Assembly (NCBI GenBank): GCA_964472265.1
Contig: CAYYJO010000006.1
Coordinates: 1 to 39,075 of the forward strand
Length of the DNA: 39,075 nucleotides
Direction of reading: 5' to 3'
Source of the DNA: JAGNLA01 sp964472265
GTDB taxonomy: Bacteria > Caldisericota > Caldisericia > JAAYUI01
Part shown: positions 32,038-39,075 of the stretch, piece by piece
Layout: the number at the start of each line of letters is the position of its first letter
Numbering within the stretch: the first letter of the stretch is position 1
Notes under the pieces: model-generated
The model's input: the letters and a program-made list of their open reading frames with translations, nothing else
What the model was told of the DNA's origin: nothing
Database searches by the model: none
Position numbers and translations under genes: made by a program

Positions 32038-33131
32038 TCGGACAGATTATTTCCTCCCCAAAGGTGCTTGAAGGTAAGGTTTTCTTTGGAACAACCGATG
32101 GCTCCCTCCACTGCGTCAACTCTGTGACCGGTGGAAACATCTGGACTTACAACACCCTTTCATCGATCAGAACCGCACCGACGGTTGGTTACGGACATGT
32201 CTGGTTCCAGGCTGGCAACGGCTACATCTACTCCCTTAGAATGAATACGGGTGCGTTAGAGATGGGTTGGCCAAGGTCATACGCACAGCAAGGCAACAAC
32301 ACCGTGCTGGCCTTTGACGACAATAAGCTTTATTATTCCAACAACACATTGCAGGCCCTCGAGGCTTTCGGTGGAAACATGATTCCTTCAGCCTACACTC
32401 CTCCGGCCACCGTGACTGAACCTGCAGTAAATCCAAGAACTTCGACTTCCGACGACAACGCAAGACAGTATGTCGGAACCGACAAAAACACCCTGTTCAA
32501 ACTCAGAGATGCTGCCAGATCAAGAGTATGGTCAAACAACCAGATCAGGATGAACGGCTTGAACTCATCCCCATCAGTCACACAAAGGCGCGTTTATCTG
32601 ACAAGCAATGGCCAAATCTATGTTATCGATGCCTCGACAGGTTCAGTGCTCAACAGAATCTCAGTTCCGCTGGCATTTGCAAATGAGCAGCTGACTTCAG
32701 TTGCAATCGCCTATCAAAGGCTCTACTTCGCCTCAACATCGTGCACTATCTATTCATACGGTTGCTGCAAAATGACCAATGAAAATGCCGATGAATGCAA
32801 CGACAACTTTGGTCTGATCATAACTGCACAAACAGGAGCCTTATCACCTTATCCGGTTGGCAGATGCTGCAATCTGAAATTCAATTCGATGGTGGTCGAC
32901 AACTGCGGAAATATCAGACCTGAATTCGCTGACAAGATCACATACGAACTCTCTGACTACTCGTACGCCTCAATCAGCCTTGACGGAACTCTGACAGTAG
33001 ACTGCAAGGCTCCGATTGATGCAACATTCAATGTAAGGGCACATCTTGTAACCAGCTTCATTTACAAAGGAAGGCAGATAAACATTGCTATTGTCTCTCC
33101 ATGGCTTTCGGTCACTGTGACAAGAAACTAG
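31902..33131 (+). CDS. PQQ-like beta-propeller protein, 3' part (same gene as 31552)
   Basis: Continues the propeller: repeated blades I-Y-N-K-K-V-F-V-G-T-K-S-G-A-M-Y-C-V-D, L-E-G-K-V-F-F-G-T-T-D-G-S-L-H-C-V-N, then Y-G-H-V-W-F-Q-A-G-N-G-Y-I-Y-S-L, each a four-strand PQQ-type repeat. Blades end near residue 285. The last 120 residues, with a C-C pair, form an Ig-like beta domain ending S-V-T-V-T-R-N. The ATG at 31902 has no ribosome-binding site and sits in mid-blade, so it is not a true start. Such exported propellers bind cell-wall polymers or act as scaffolds; no PQQ ligand residues can be asserted. It ends in CTAG, whose complement supplies the stop of the converging toroid gene. Confidence 0.75.
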   Translation: MGNSTVWAIVSTPTIYNKKVFVGTKSGAMYCVDLDNGNILWVYPVIGQIISSPKVLEGKVFFGTTDGSLHCVNSVTGGNIWTYNTLSSIRTAPTVGYGHVWFQAGNGYIYSLRMNTGALEMGWPRSYAQQGNNTVLAFDDNKLYYSNNTLQALEAFGGNMIPSAYTPPATVTEPAVNPRTSTSDDNARQYVGTDKNTLFKLRDAARSRVWSNNQIRMNGLNSSPSVTQRRVYLTSNGQIYVIDASTGSVLNRISVPLAFANEQLTSVAIAYQRLYFASTSCTIYSYGCCKMTNENADECNDNFGLIITAQTGALSPYPVGRCCNLKFNSMVVDNCGNIRPEFADKITYELSDYSYASISLDGTLTVDCKAPIDATFNVRAHLVTSFIYKGRQINIAIVSPWLSVTVTRN

Positions 33132-34087
33132 ATTTTGCCGGCAGTTTTGAGGATATAAAGCGCATCAACGGTAATGTATGGGTTGAATCTGGTTTTTGAA
33201 ATCGTTCCCCAGTCAACCAAGGATGTACCGCTGGTGCGCTTTTCTTTTACTCCATCCCAGAGGCTGAAGTATCGGTATTCGGCTGGAAAACCGCTATCTG
33301 GCAGACGTTTGGACTCGAGAAGATCAAGTGCATCTTTGCAATGTGGATCGGCAATAAATCCAGATTCTGCCATAACCTTGAGACCAAAGAAGAAGTCATA
33401 GTGCCAGGTTTCGGGAATGCCGATTTTATCGATGCGATTAAACATGAGATTGTCCGTGCCTTGTTTTTTGAAGAGCTTTCGTTTCAGAAATATTTCACTA
33501 GCTCTCCTTGCAGACTCCAAAGCTTTGGCATCTCCAGTCTTTTTTGCATAAAGCGCCATTGCCCTCAAGGGTATTGCGGATTCGTGAAACGACGAGTTGA
33601 CCGCTGACGGGTTTTTGTCGCAGTTCCAGCCACCGTCTTCCCATTGCCATGAAATCAGCCTTTCGATCAAGGTTTTTATCCTCGGATCATCGAAGCCAAG
33701 CTTCATGGCTGACCAGCAGATGTTTGCTTCCTGAGAAGCGCAACGTCTGGGTTTGCCATCTATCATGGTCACATGACCCTTGAAATCAGTAGCTCTGAAC
33801 CATCTTTCAAGCGTTTGGTCAACAATTGGCCAGATTTCTTTGTCACCTTCTGGGTAGCCGAGATTTGCCAAATGCATCAGAACCCAGTGTGAGCCGTACC
33901 ATTTTGAGTAAACCTGGTAAGGGATTATCCCCTTGTTATTCCGCTCTGAGAGCAGTTTTACTACTCTGGGGCTTGATTTGATTGTTTCTCTCAGCGACTT
34001 GTCATCTTCCCCAAGCAACAACTTCCTTGTTTTCCATACAATTGATGGGTCTTCGTTTGCCAGAAGTTTATCAATAATATCGCTCAT
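33128..34087 (-). CDS. Alpha/alpha-toroid (terpenoid cyclase/prenyltransferase-like) protein
   Basis: 319 residues, no signal peptide, mostly helical. Q-W-E-D-G-G-W-N-C-D near residue 155 is the Q-W-x-x-G-G-W turn of the squalene-cyclase/prenyltransferase/complement toroid fold, and further helix-turn repeats follow (A-L-Y-A-K-K-T-G-D-A-K-A, L-E-S-K-R-L-P-D-S-G-F-P-A-E). The D-x-D-D-T-A cyclase catalytic motif is absent, so cyclase activity is unlikely. The start overlaps the stop of repeat protein B (ATGA), which implies coupled synthesis, yet B is exported and this protein is cytoplasmic as read. It may modify or monitor precursors. The last gene of a four-gene operon. Confidence 0.78.
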   Translation of the reverse strand: MSDIIDKLLANEDPSIVWKTRKLLLGEDDKSLRETIKSSPRVVKLLSERNNKGIIPYQVYSKWYGSHWVLMHLANLGYPEGDKEIWPIVDQTLERWFRATDFKGHVTMIDGKPRRCASQEANICWSAMKLGFDDPRIKTLIERLISWQWEDGGWNCDKNPSAVNSSFHESAIPLRAMALYAKKTGDAKALESARRASEIFLKRKLFKKQGTDNLMFNRIDKIGIPETWHYDFFFGLKVMAESGFIADPHCKDALDLLESKRLPDSGFPAEYRYFSLWDGVKEKRTSGTSLVDWGTISKTRFNPYITVDALYILKTAGKI

Positions 34088-36123
34088 TTATCGATTCCAT
34101 AAATGCCAAGGAAGCCGTCTGGAGCATCAATGCCAATTCCAACCTGAGCTTGTGGCCTGTCAGGATTGATCCTGAGCCACTTGTCGTTTTGTTTGCAGAA
34201 ATCCTTTAAATACTGATCGTTTCCGCCTATATCAATGAAGTATCCCATGCAAAGCATTTCGTTCCTGATGCCATCTGGGAACATGCCAGATGCAATGTAG
34301 GAACCACCAAACATGTTGTCTGACTGGGCGTTGTAGATGTCGTCTCCGCCAATATTTATGAACAGGCCAAAACCAGTTTCGTTGCCACAGCCGATCATCA
34401 AACCACCCCAGTATTTTTGGGCATTCTCTTCTCGCCAGCAGTCATAGATGTCGTTTCCACCCATGTCTATATGCCACGAGCACGAGAAATCGTGGCCAGT
34501 GCCAAGGGAAGTTGCCTGATAGGCGAAATAATGGTCGTCACCTGCGTCATCTTTGAACTCAGAAATGGCGTAATGGGCAGTCGCTCCCTGAACATACCAC
34601 AACCCTTTATAGGTGTCATCGCCCGATTTATCGTTTAATATCCCAACGCCGTACCAATAGGCGGTTCCCTGACCAAAAACACCGCACGAATAGGTGTCAT
34701 TGCCTTGGTCGTCGATGAGCATCCCACAACCGCCTGACATCGATTTTCCGTCAAGATAGTCAGCACGTCGACCGTTTCCGACCCCCTGTGCCATCGAGGT
34801 ATTGTGGTTCGGATTCTGGGCTGAAGGGCTGATAATGTCGGTGTCATTTGCAACGTAGGTGTCATCGCCGGTTTTGTCGTAGAGAAGTCCGTAACCTCTG
34901 GTATAGCCGTAACCCTGACCATAACCATAACATTCATATACATCCTTTCCGTCAATATCCCAGCAAACACCGACACCAAAGGTTGCCGAACCCTGGCACA
35001 TGTACATTGCCCTGTATGTATCGTTTCCTGAATAATCCATGATCATCCCGACGCCAAGAATGCCGACACCTTCAGCATTATCAATGGCTTCATAGGCATC
35101 AACGCCTTCCAGATCGGCAACGATTCCGAGGCCAAGGATTCCTGCTCCACAACCGGGTTGTGATTTTTCCTTGTTCAGATAAACGTCATTACCGGAAGCG
35201 TCGATTACAACCGACGAACAATTATCCGAAGAGGACGTTGAACCGAAGGAGCCGTGGTATTTGTCATCGCCCTTTAGGTCGATGAGCAGACACGATTTGA
35301 AACTGCTGTACACATCATTTTTGTTTGCACCGTTGAGGACAACTTTTCCAAACGGCGTCTCAAAATCGAGTATCTTTTCTGGCAGTTTGAACGAGCCAGA
35401 CCTGATAGCGTTTTTTATCTCCTGGGTCGCAAAAACTGCACGACAGACAGCCCACATCATCTGTTTCTGGTCATAGTCTTCACAAAGCCTGTAAAAATCT
35501 GTTGTGTCCTGGAAGCCTGGATTTAGAAGTTTTACAAACATGGCATCATCGATGCAGTTCTTCTCAAACACAAGCTTTCTCTCGTTCCAAAGATGTTCGA
35601 CTGACAAGAGGTATTTGGCAACGAGCAAGGAAGTGGCTGGGTCAAGCTCTTTTTCTATTGTCAGAAAATCATTTTCAAGGCTTGTATTCCAGGGCAGTCT
35701 GTGGGCTGTTCTGATGTCTTTCATTGCATTTGTCAATGGATTTTTCTCCGAAACCGGCAATGGTGGCAACATGTCATTGAGAAAAGCTGCGACATATCCA
35801 ACAGTCCTTACAGCGCCGTAGAAAAAATGCATGTTTATTTCAGAGCCTTCCGTTTGGCTCCAGAGTGAAACCCTTGTGCTCATCTGATTGGCAATCCTTG
35901 GAATTCTTATCGGATTGGACCAGATTTCATTGAACCAGTAGAGCCTGAATGGATCATTGGCGTCGATTCTGGCAAGCTTCTCCGGTTCCCATCTGAAATC
36001 GTCAAGCTTCAATCCTGCAGCTTCCAGGCCTTCATTGAATCTGTTGACAGGCTCAATGGCTCTAGCTGGAACAATCGATATAGACAGACAAAATAGTATT
36101 GTAAAAATTGTAACTTTCTTCAT
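34084..36123 (-). CDS. Exported GNDxY-repeat protein B (paralogue of protein A)
   Basis: 679 residues; ATG 36123 after GGAGGCTTCA, signal peptide M-K-K-V-T-I-F-T-I-L-F-C-L-S-I-S-I-V-P-A-R-A. A helical N-terminal domain (about 25-280) is followed by twelve G-x-D-x-Y motifs between about 283 and 640, the same number and order as protein A, with the same long middle unit (I-I-S-P-S-A-Q ... H-N-T-S ... K-S-M-S-G-G) and shared S-C-G-V-F-G-Q-G-x-A-Y-W and W-Y-V-Q-G-A-x-A-H blocks. Cys residues differ between the copies. Full-length colinearity with no module gain or loss indicates duplication of a functional whole. It sits in an operon after the membrane protein (22-base gap) and before the toroid gene (ATGA overlap). 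Confidence 0.86.
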   Translation of the reverse strand: MKKVTIFTILFCLSISIVPARAIEPVNRFNEGLEAAGLKLDDFRWEPEKLARIDANDPFRLYWFNEIWSNPIRIPRIANQMSTRVSLWSQTEGSEINMHFFYGAVRTVGYVAAFLNDMLPPLPVSEKNPLTNAMKDIRTAHRLPWNTSLENDFLTIEKELDPATSLLVAKYLLSVEHLWNERKLVFEKNCIDDAMFVKLLNPGFQDTTDFYRLCEDYDQKQMMWAVCRAVFATQEIKNAIRSGSFKLPEKILDFETPFGKVVLNGANKNDVYSSFKSCLLIDLKGDDKYHGSFGSTSSSDNCSSVVIDASGNDVYLNKEKSQPGCGAGILGLGIVADLEGVDAYEAIDNAEGVGILGVGMIMDYSGNDTYRAMYMCQGSATFGVGVCWDIDGKDVYECYGYGQGYGYTRGYGLLYDKTGDDTYVANDTDIISPSAQNPNHNTSMAQGVGNGRRADYLDGKSMSGGCGMLIDDQGNDTYSCGVFGQGTAYWYGVGILNDKSGDDTYKGLWYVQGATAHYAISEFKDDAGDDHYFAYQATSLGTGHDFSCSWHIDMGGNDIYDCWREENAQKYWGGLMIGCGNETGFGLFINIGGDDIYNAQSDNMFGGSYIASGMFPDGIRNEMLCMGYFIDIGGNDQYLKDFCKQNDKWLRINPDRPQAQVGIGIDAPDGFLGIYGIDK

Positions 36124-36145
36124 TGAAGCCTCCAGAAAAAAAGTT

Positions 36146-36967
36146 TCAGCCTATGATTTCAATTTCAAAATATGCCGCAAGCGCTATAAACACCGGGGTA
36201 ATCTGGAGGAAGATCGGCTGGACTGCCTTGGAAATCCACTGCTGTTCGGCAAACAAGTTGTTTGTCAGGAAGAAATAGAAAGCGACATAGAAAATCGCAA
36301 AACTGACAACGGCCACAATGATGCTTTTCCATGATCTCGAGAGAAGGCCGGTGTAAATTTCAGAAAGGATCGCAGCCGAATAGAGGAGAGACGCACTAAT
36401 GAAAGAGATCATCCAGAGCGCAACAAGACGAAGCTGGATCGTAAAGAAAATCTGTGCAACAAACGGTGAGAGCAGCACAACCATCAAGCCAAAAACGATC
36501 AGTGCAAGCGGTTGGCCAAGAGCCATTATCACATTGGGTTTACCAACAGTTCGGACTAGTTTGTATTTCCTGTAAAGAGCCACAAGCAGAAAGACCGGAA
36601 CCCAGTTATAACAGAGCCAGTCTGAGATGTTTGGCGGTTTGATATTGACATTTCCAAAGAAAAACACCATCACCATGTTCAGGAAATGTCCAACCATGAG
36701 CATGAACATTGCAAACATAATGAAACGCCAGACTCTGCGTGAGTCGTCGTCTGGTTCGTAAGTCCACATTGCCTTCAGAGACATTCTCCAGGCAAAGATC
36801 GCATTTACAAGTGAAAAAACAATAACTGGTGCATCAGATAAGACACCTGGCAATCTGTCCTTTATGAAATACCATGCCAAGAATATCGCAAATTCAACAA
36901 ACAATACAAGGAAAGCCACCAGATAGGCTACAAATGCCGGATTAGACTTCCTATCATGGGTTTTCAA
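36146..36967 (-). CDS. Polytopic membrane protein of unknown function
   Basis: 273 residues from TTG 36967, which has AAGGAG 7 bases upstream; the frame also runs back to an ATG at 37006 with no such site. About eight hydrophobic segments follow (roughly 13-33, 45-60, 79-100, 117-128, 144-170, 178-202, 217-236 and 248-268), with charged loops including E-P-D-D-D-S-R-R. No transporter or sensor signature is recognised; the arrangement faintly recalls membrane sensor modules. It overlaps the FecR gene by 14 bases and precedes repeat protein B, so it is likely the membrane component of that group. Confidence 0.75.
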   Translation of the reverse strand: MKTHDRKSNPAFVAYLVAFLVLFVEFAIFLAWYFIKDRLPGVLSDAPVIVFSLVNAIFAWRMSLKAMWTYEPDDDSRRVWRFIMFAMFMLMVGHFLNMVMVFFFGNVNIKPPNISDWLCYNWVPVFLLVALYRKYKLVRTVGKPNVIMALGQPLALIVFGLMVVLLSPFVAQIFFTIQLRLVALWMISFISASLLYSAAILSEIYTGLLSRSWKSIIVAVVSFAIFYVAFYFFLTNNLFAEQQWISKAVQPIFLQITPVFIALAAYFEIEIIG

Positions 36968-38864
36968 TTTGAATCTCCTTTGTCGACTGGTTGCCAGCCT
37001 TGTCAATGGCTTTTAGTGACACTGTCTTTTCTGTGTAGTCCTTGAGGATATATGACACATTCCTCAAATCGCCAGCTCCAATCAACTCCACTTTTATTCC
37101 GTTGATGTACAAATCACAGTTCTGCTCAATGACTCCCACAACAAGAACCTTGTTTTCGTCATCTGGATTTTCAGTTTTCACTTTTCTGGCTTTGATTCTT
37201 CCAAGGTCTGGAGCGACAGTATCCCTCCAGATATTAATGGAGATGGTTGATCTCACGCCATCCTTTGACATCGCCACAACGGCGAATGTGTTCTTGCCAT
37301 CTTTTGTCAGCTTAAGGCTTGTTCTGAAAACACCGTTTGCTTCGACAAGAATTTTGTTGTCGCCAATTGTGAGAGTTTCAGTGTTATAGGCAATTCCACC
37401 TACGATGACGGTTATGTTGCTGGTGAATGCTGGGTACGGATCGAGTTTTACATCTGGTCTTACAGCATCCTCAACTTCCCTTATTACAACAACAGTTTTT
37501 GAGTTTGTTTTGTGGTTTTCATCCTCTGCTGAAACGATGATGGCGTTTCTTCCAAGCTCCAGTGGAGTTTCTATGCTGAAATCACTTGATTTTAACGCTG
37601 TAAGCGACCCTCCAATCCTGATCCTCTTGGCGCTTGTTACGCCCTTGATGATGATGGTTTTTTCCTTGGTTGTTATGATGGATGTTGGGTAATAGATGTC
37701 CAGGCTGGCTTCAATCTTGTCGACGTCTCTCGTCACCCAGATCGTTTGTTGCTTTGTTTTTCCGTGGTCGTCGGTTGAGAGTACGGTGTAAGTATTAAGG
37801 CCCATGTTTAGCTTCACTTTGCATTCAAAACTGTTTCTGAAAATCTCGACTGGATTTCCGTTTATGGTCAGCTTCTTTGATCCCTGAACTGTGCCTTTGA
37901 TATCAATTTCTTCTTCCGTTACAGTGATTCCTGATTTTGGTTCGGTTATCACTATCAGATGATCACTCTGTCCAATACGCTCAAGGGTTATCGTCTGCTC
38001 GTTCTTCCTGCCGGCTGAATCGGAGACTGTTATTTTATGCTCGATCTTGCCAACCGGGATATTGAGTTCAAAACGGAAATTGCCCATCTCATCGGAATCG
38101 GTGACCTTTTCGCCATCAACAAAAACCGATGTTTTCAAACCTGTGACACCGGTGATCGTGATTGATTTGTTAACTGTTGGAGATTGATAATTTAGGATGA
38201 GATTGGGTTTATCGAGTTTTTCGTTTTCAGCGTCGATTTCGTCCATCTTGGCTGCGACAATTTTGGTTGAATTGTCTTTGATCAGGGCCTGGCTGCCGGG
38301 AGGGATGCTGTGTTTTTCGTTGCCTATGAGCGCAACTGCCTTGGAGTCAGGGTCAATGACTTTGATAACGTCGTTGCCGTTTTCATCGGAGAAAACCCTC
38401 ATTGAGCCAGATGAAACAACGGCAATAAACTGTGATGACTGGATTTCGTAGATGGAACCAGTTTTTCCTGTGTTGACGTACACTCCTCCGCCAACGCCTG
38501 CAGAGATGACTCTCCACTGAGCATTTCTGACACCCATCATCGGGTTTATGAACACCGAAAGCACTTCAAGCTCTGTGTTTGGGCCGATTCGAAGCAGTGA
38601 TCCATCGTTGAGCCTTACTTCAGCGCTTGCATTCGTTGTTGTTTTGAGGCGGCTACCGGGATTCATCGGGTCATTGATCTTTGCCTGTTCCCACATGGCA
38701 TCGTTGCCCCTTCCAATCCTGATTGTAACCTCTCCCTTGAGCGCGTAGATGAAGCTTCTGTCCTCAACTGACGGCCAAAGGTATGCGGCAAGCGCTACTG
38801 AAAGGATGACGAAAAACGCCAGCCAGACAGTTCTGAACATCTTCCTTTTTGGATCGGTCTCCAT
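36954..38864 (-). CDS. Membrane-anchored FecR-domain protein with Ig-like repeats
   Basis: 636 residues. A single N-terminal membrane segment (about 12-32) is followed by a FecR domain (about 40-170) with A-x-x-G-x-V-x-I, P-G-S-R-L-K-T, A-E-V-R-L-N-D-G-S-L-L-R-I-G-P-N-T and G-x-V-Y-V-N-T-G. Five bacterial Ig/glucodextranase-B-like repeats follow (from about 225, 310, 395, 480 and 560), each with G-V/T ... I-x-I-x-G-x ... G-x-N-x-x-x-V-x-A/S-x-D-x-x-G. In FecR-type regulators this domain lies outside the membrane and signals to an anti-sigma partner; here no sigma factor gene is present and the Ig tail suggests a surface display or wall-binding role. The ATG at 38864 has no ribosome-binding site and is nearly leaderless. 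First gene of the minus-strand operon. Confidence 0.83.
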   Translation of the reverse strand: METDPKRKMFRTVWLAFFVILSVALAAYLWPSVEDRSFIYALKGEVTIRIGRGNDAMWEQAKINDPMNPGSRLKTTTNASAEVRLNDGSLLRIGPNTELEVLSVFINPMMGVRNAQWRVISAGVGGGVYVNTGKTGSIYEIQSSQFIAVVSSGSMRVFSDENGNDVIKVIDPDSKAVALIGNEKHSIPPGSQALIKDNSTKIVAAKMDEIDAENEKLDKPNLILNYQSPTVNKSITITGVTGLKTSVFVDGEKVTDSDEMGNFRFELNIPVGKIEHKITVSDSAGRKNEQTITLERIGQSDHLIVITEPKSGITVTEEEIDIKGTVQGSKKLTINGNPVEIFRNSFECKVKLNMGLNTYTVLSTDDHGKTKQQTIWVTRDVDKIEASLDIYYPTSIITTKEKTIIIKGVTSAKRIRIGGSLTALKSSDFSIETPLELGRNAIIVSAEDENHKTNSKTVVVIREVEDAVRPDVKLDPYPAFTSNITVIVGGIAYNTETLTIGDNKILVEANGVFRTSLKLTKDGKNTFAVVAMSKDGVRSTISINIWRDTVAPDLGRIKARKVKTENPDDENKVLVVGVIEQNCDLYINGIKVELIGAGDLRNVSYILKDYTEKTVSLKAIDKAGNQSTKEIQIENP

Positions 38865-38874
38865 GCTTGTATCA

Positions 38875-38903
38875 AGTATATTGCAATCTCTTTTTAATGT
38901 CCA
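38875..38903 (-). promoter_or_regulatory. Sigma-70-type promoter of the FecR operon, near-leaderless
   Basis: On the minus strand TGGACA (38898-38903) and TATACT (38875-38880) are 17 bases apart. The start codon at 38864 is 10 bases beyond the -10, so the leader would be about 4 bases. Confidence 0.65.
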
Positions 38904-38931
38904 TAAGAAAGTTCATAACTGGTTTTTTTGC

Positions 38932-38959
38932 TTGATATCCAGTTACAAAGAGTTACTAT
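38932..38959 (+). promoter_or_regulatory. Sigma-70-type promoter of the clpC-like gene, leaderless arrangement
   Basis: TTGATA (38932-38937), 16-base spacer, TACTAT (38954-38959), then 6 bases to ATG 38966. No CIRCE or CtsR operator is seen in the 101-base divergent region. Confidence 0.55.
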
Positions 38960-38965
38960 CAAGGC

Positions 38966-39075
38966 ATGAATTGGAGTAATTTGGACGAAAAAACGCAGAG
39001 GGTATTCTACCTTGCACAGGATGAAGCCTTCGAACTTGGCAACGATTATCTTGGTACAGAGCATCTTCTGCTTGG
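38966..39075 (+). CDS. Clp ATPase (ClpC/ClpA type), N-terminal fragment cut by window end
   Basis: The 36 visible codons begin M-N-W-S-N-L-D-E-K-T-Q-R-V and continue A-Q-D-E-A-F-E-L-G-N-D-Y-L-G-T-E-H-L-L-L. This is the first helix-turn of the Clp N-domain, whose consensus reads A-x-x-E-A-x-x-L-x-x-x-x-I-G-T-E-H-L-L-L-G. Such AAA+ unfoldases feed ClpP. With only the N-domain visible, ClpC, ClpA and ClpB-like members cannot be separated, though the spelling favours ClpC. AAGG lies one base before the ATG, too close to act normally, in keeping with a leaderless mRNA. Confidence 0.8.
   Translation, partial: MNWSNLDEKTQRVFYLAQDEAFELGNDYLGTEHLLL

Noticed and set aside
33128..34087. Functional squalene or terpene cyclase
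   Set aside because: The toroid turn motif is present, but the catalytic D-x-D-D and the family's length (about 600 residues) are absent.

Overview
The window carries about 30 protein genes at high density, with no rRNA, tRNA, CRISPR array, IS element or phage gene seen. It reads as a chromosome segment of an uncultivated, deep-branching bacterium. Ribosome-binding sites are mostly strong GGAGG type, terminators are compact, and many proteins are exported or lipid-anchored. Several proteins carry copper-amine-oxidase-N/'stalk' domains, TlpA thioredoxin folds, or bacterial Ig and FecR modules, and there is an MglA/MglB GTPase switch. This mix occurs in lineages such as Caldisericota/Cryosericota, Atribacterota or Riflebacteria, but the phylum cannot be fixed from the sequence alone.

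Layout. (1) 1-4800, minus: an exported gingipain-like C25 protease, cut by the window start, preceded by a 980-residue exported Ig/stalk-domain protein. (2) 4896-6721: a SagB-type nitroreductase, then the mglB-mglA switch on the minus strand. (3) 6970-9423: three tandem TlpA-like lipoproteins; the first and third are near copies, and the middle one has lost its redox cysteines. (4) 9483-22685, plus: a tightly overlapping series holding rsmD, coaD, a coiled-coil protein, an FmdB zinc ribbon, a SufS-like desulfurase, a 2040-residue M28 peptidase/stalk/TlpA fusion, a small winged-helix protein, a short uvrC, a PASTA lipoprotein, rpe and a lipoprotein. (5) 22734-24310: an ABC-2 exporter pair. (6) 24406-27692: rpmB, rplM-rpsI, a ferredoxin-domain protein, and the efp-nusB-acyP operon. 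(7) 27812-29166: an unknown winged-helix protein coupled to a V4R-like protein. (8) 29354-38864: the least familiar region, described below. (9) 38966-end: the start of a clpC/clpA-type gene.

Region 8 is the best candidate for an undescribed system. Two exported paralogues (669 and 679 residues) each carry exactly twelve G-[N/D]-D-x-Y motifs in a glycine- and aspartate-rich solenoid-like array. One lies in a minus-strand operon with a membrane-anchored FecR/Ig protein, a polytopic membrane protein and a cytoplasmic alpha/alpha-toroid protein. Between the two paralogues sits an exported PQQ-type beta-propeller whose reading frame is broken by one base at about 31904.

Regulation visible in sequence. 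Good sigma-70-type promoters recur with a 16-17 bp spacer and often an extended TGn -10. Four genes (rsmD, the gene at 27812, the FecR gene and clpC) have a -10 box only 6-10 bases before the start codon, which implies leaderless or nearly leaderless mRNAs alongside Shine-Dalgarno-led ones.
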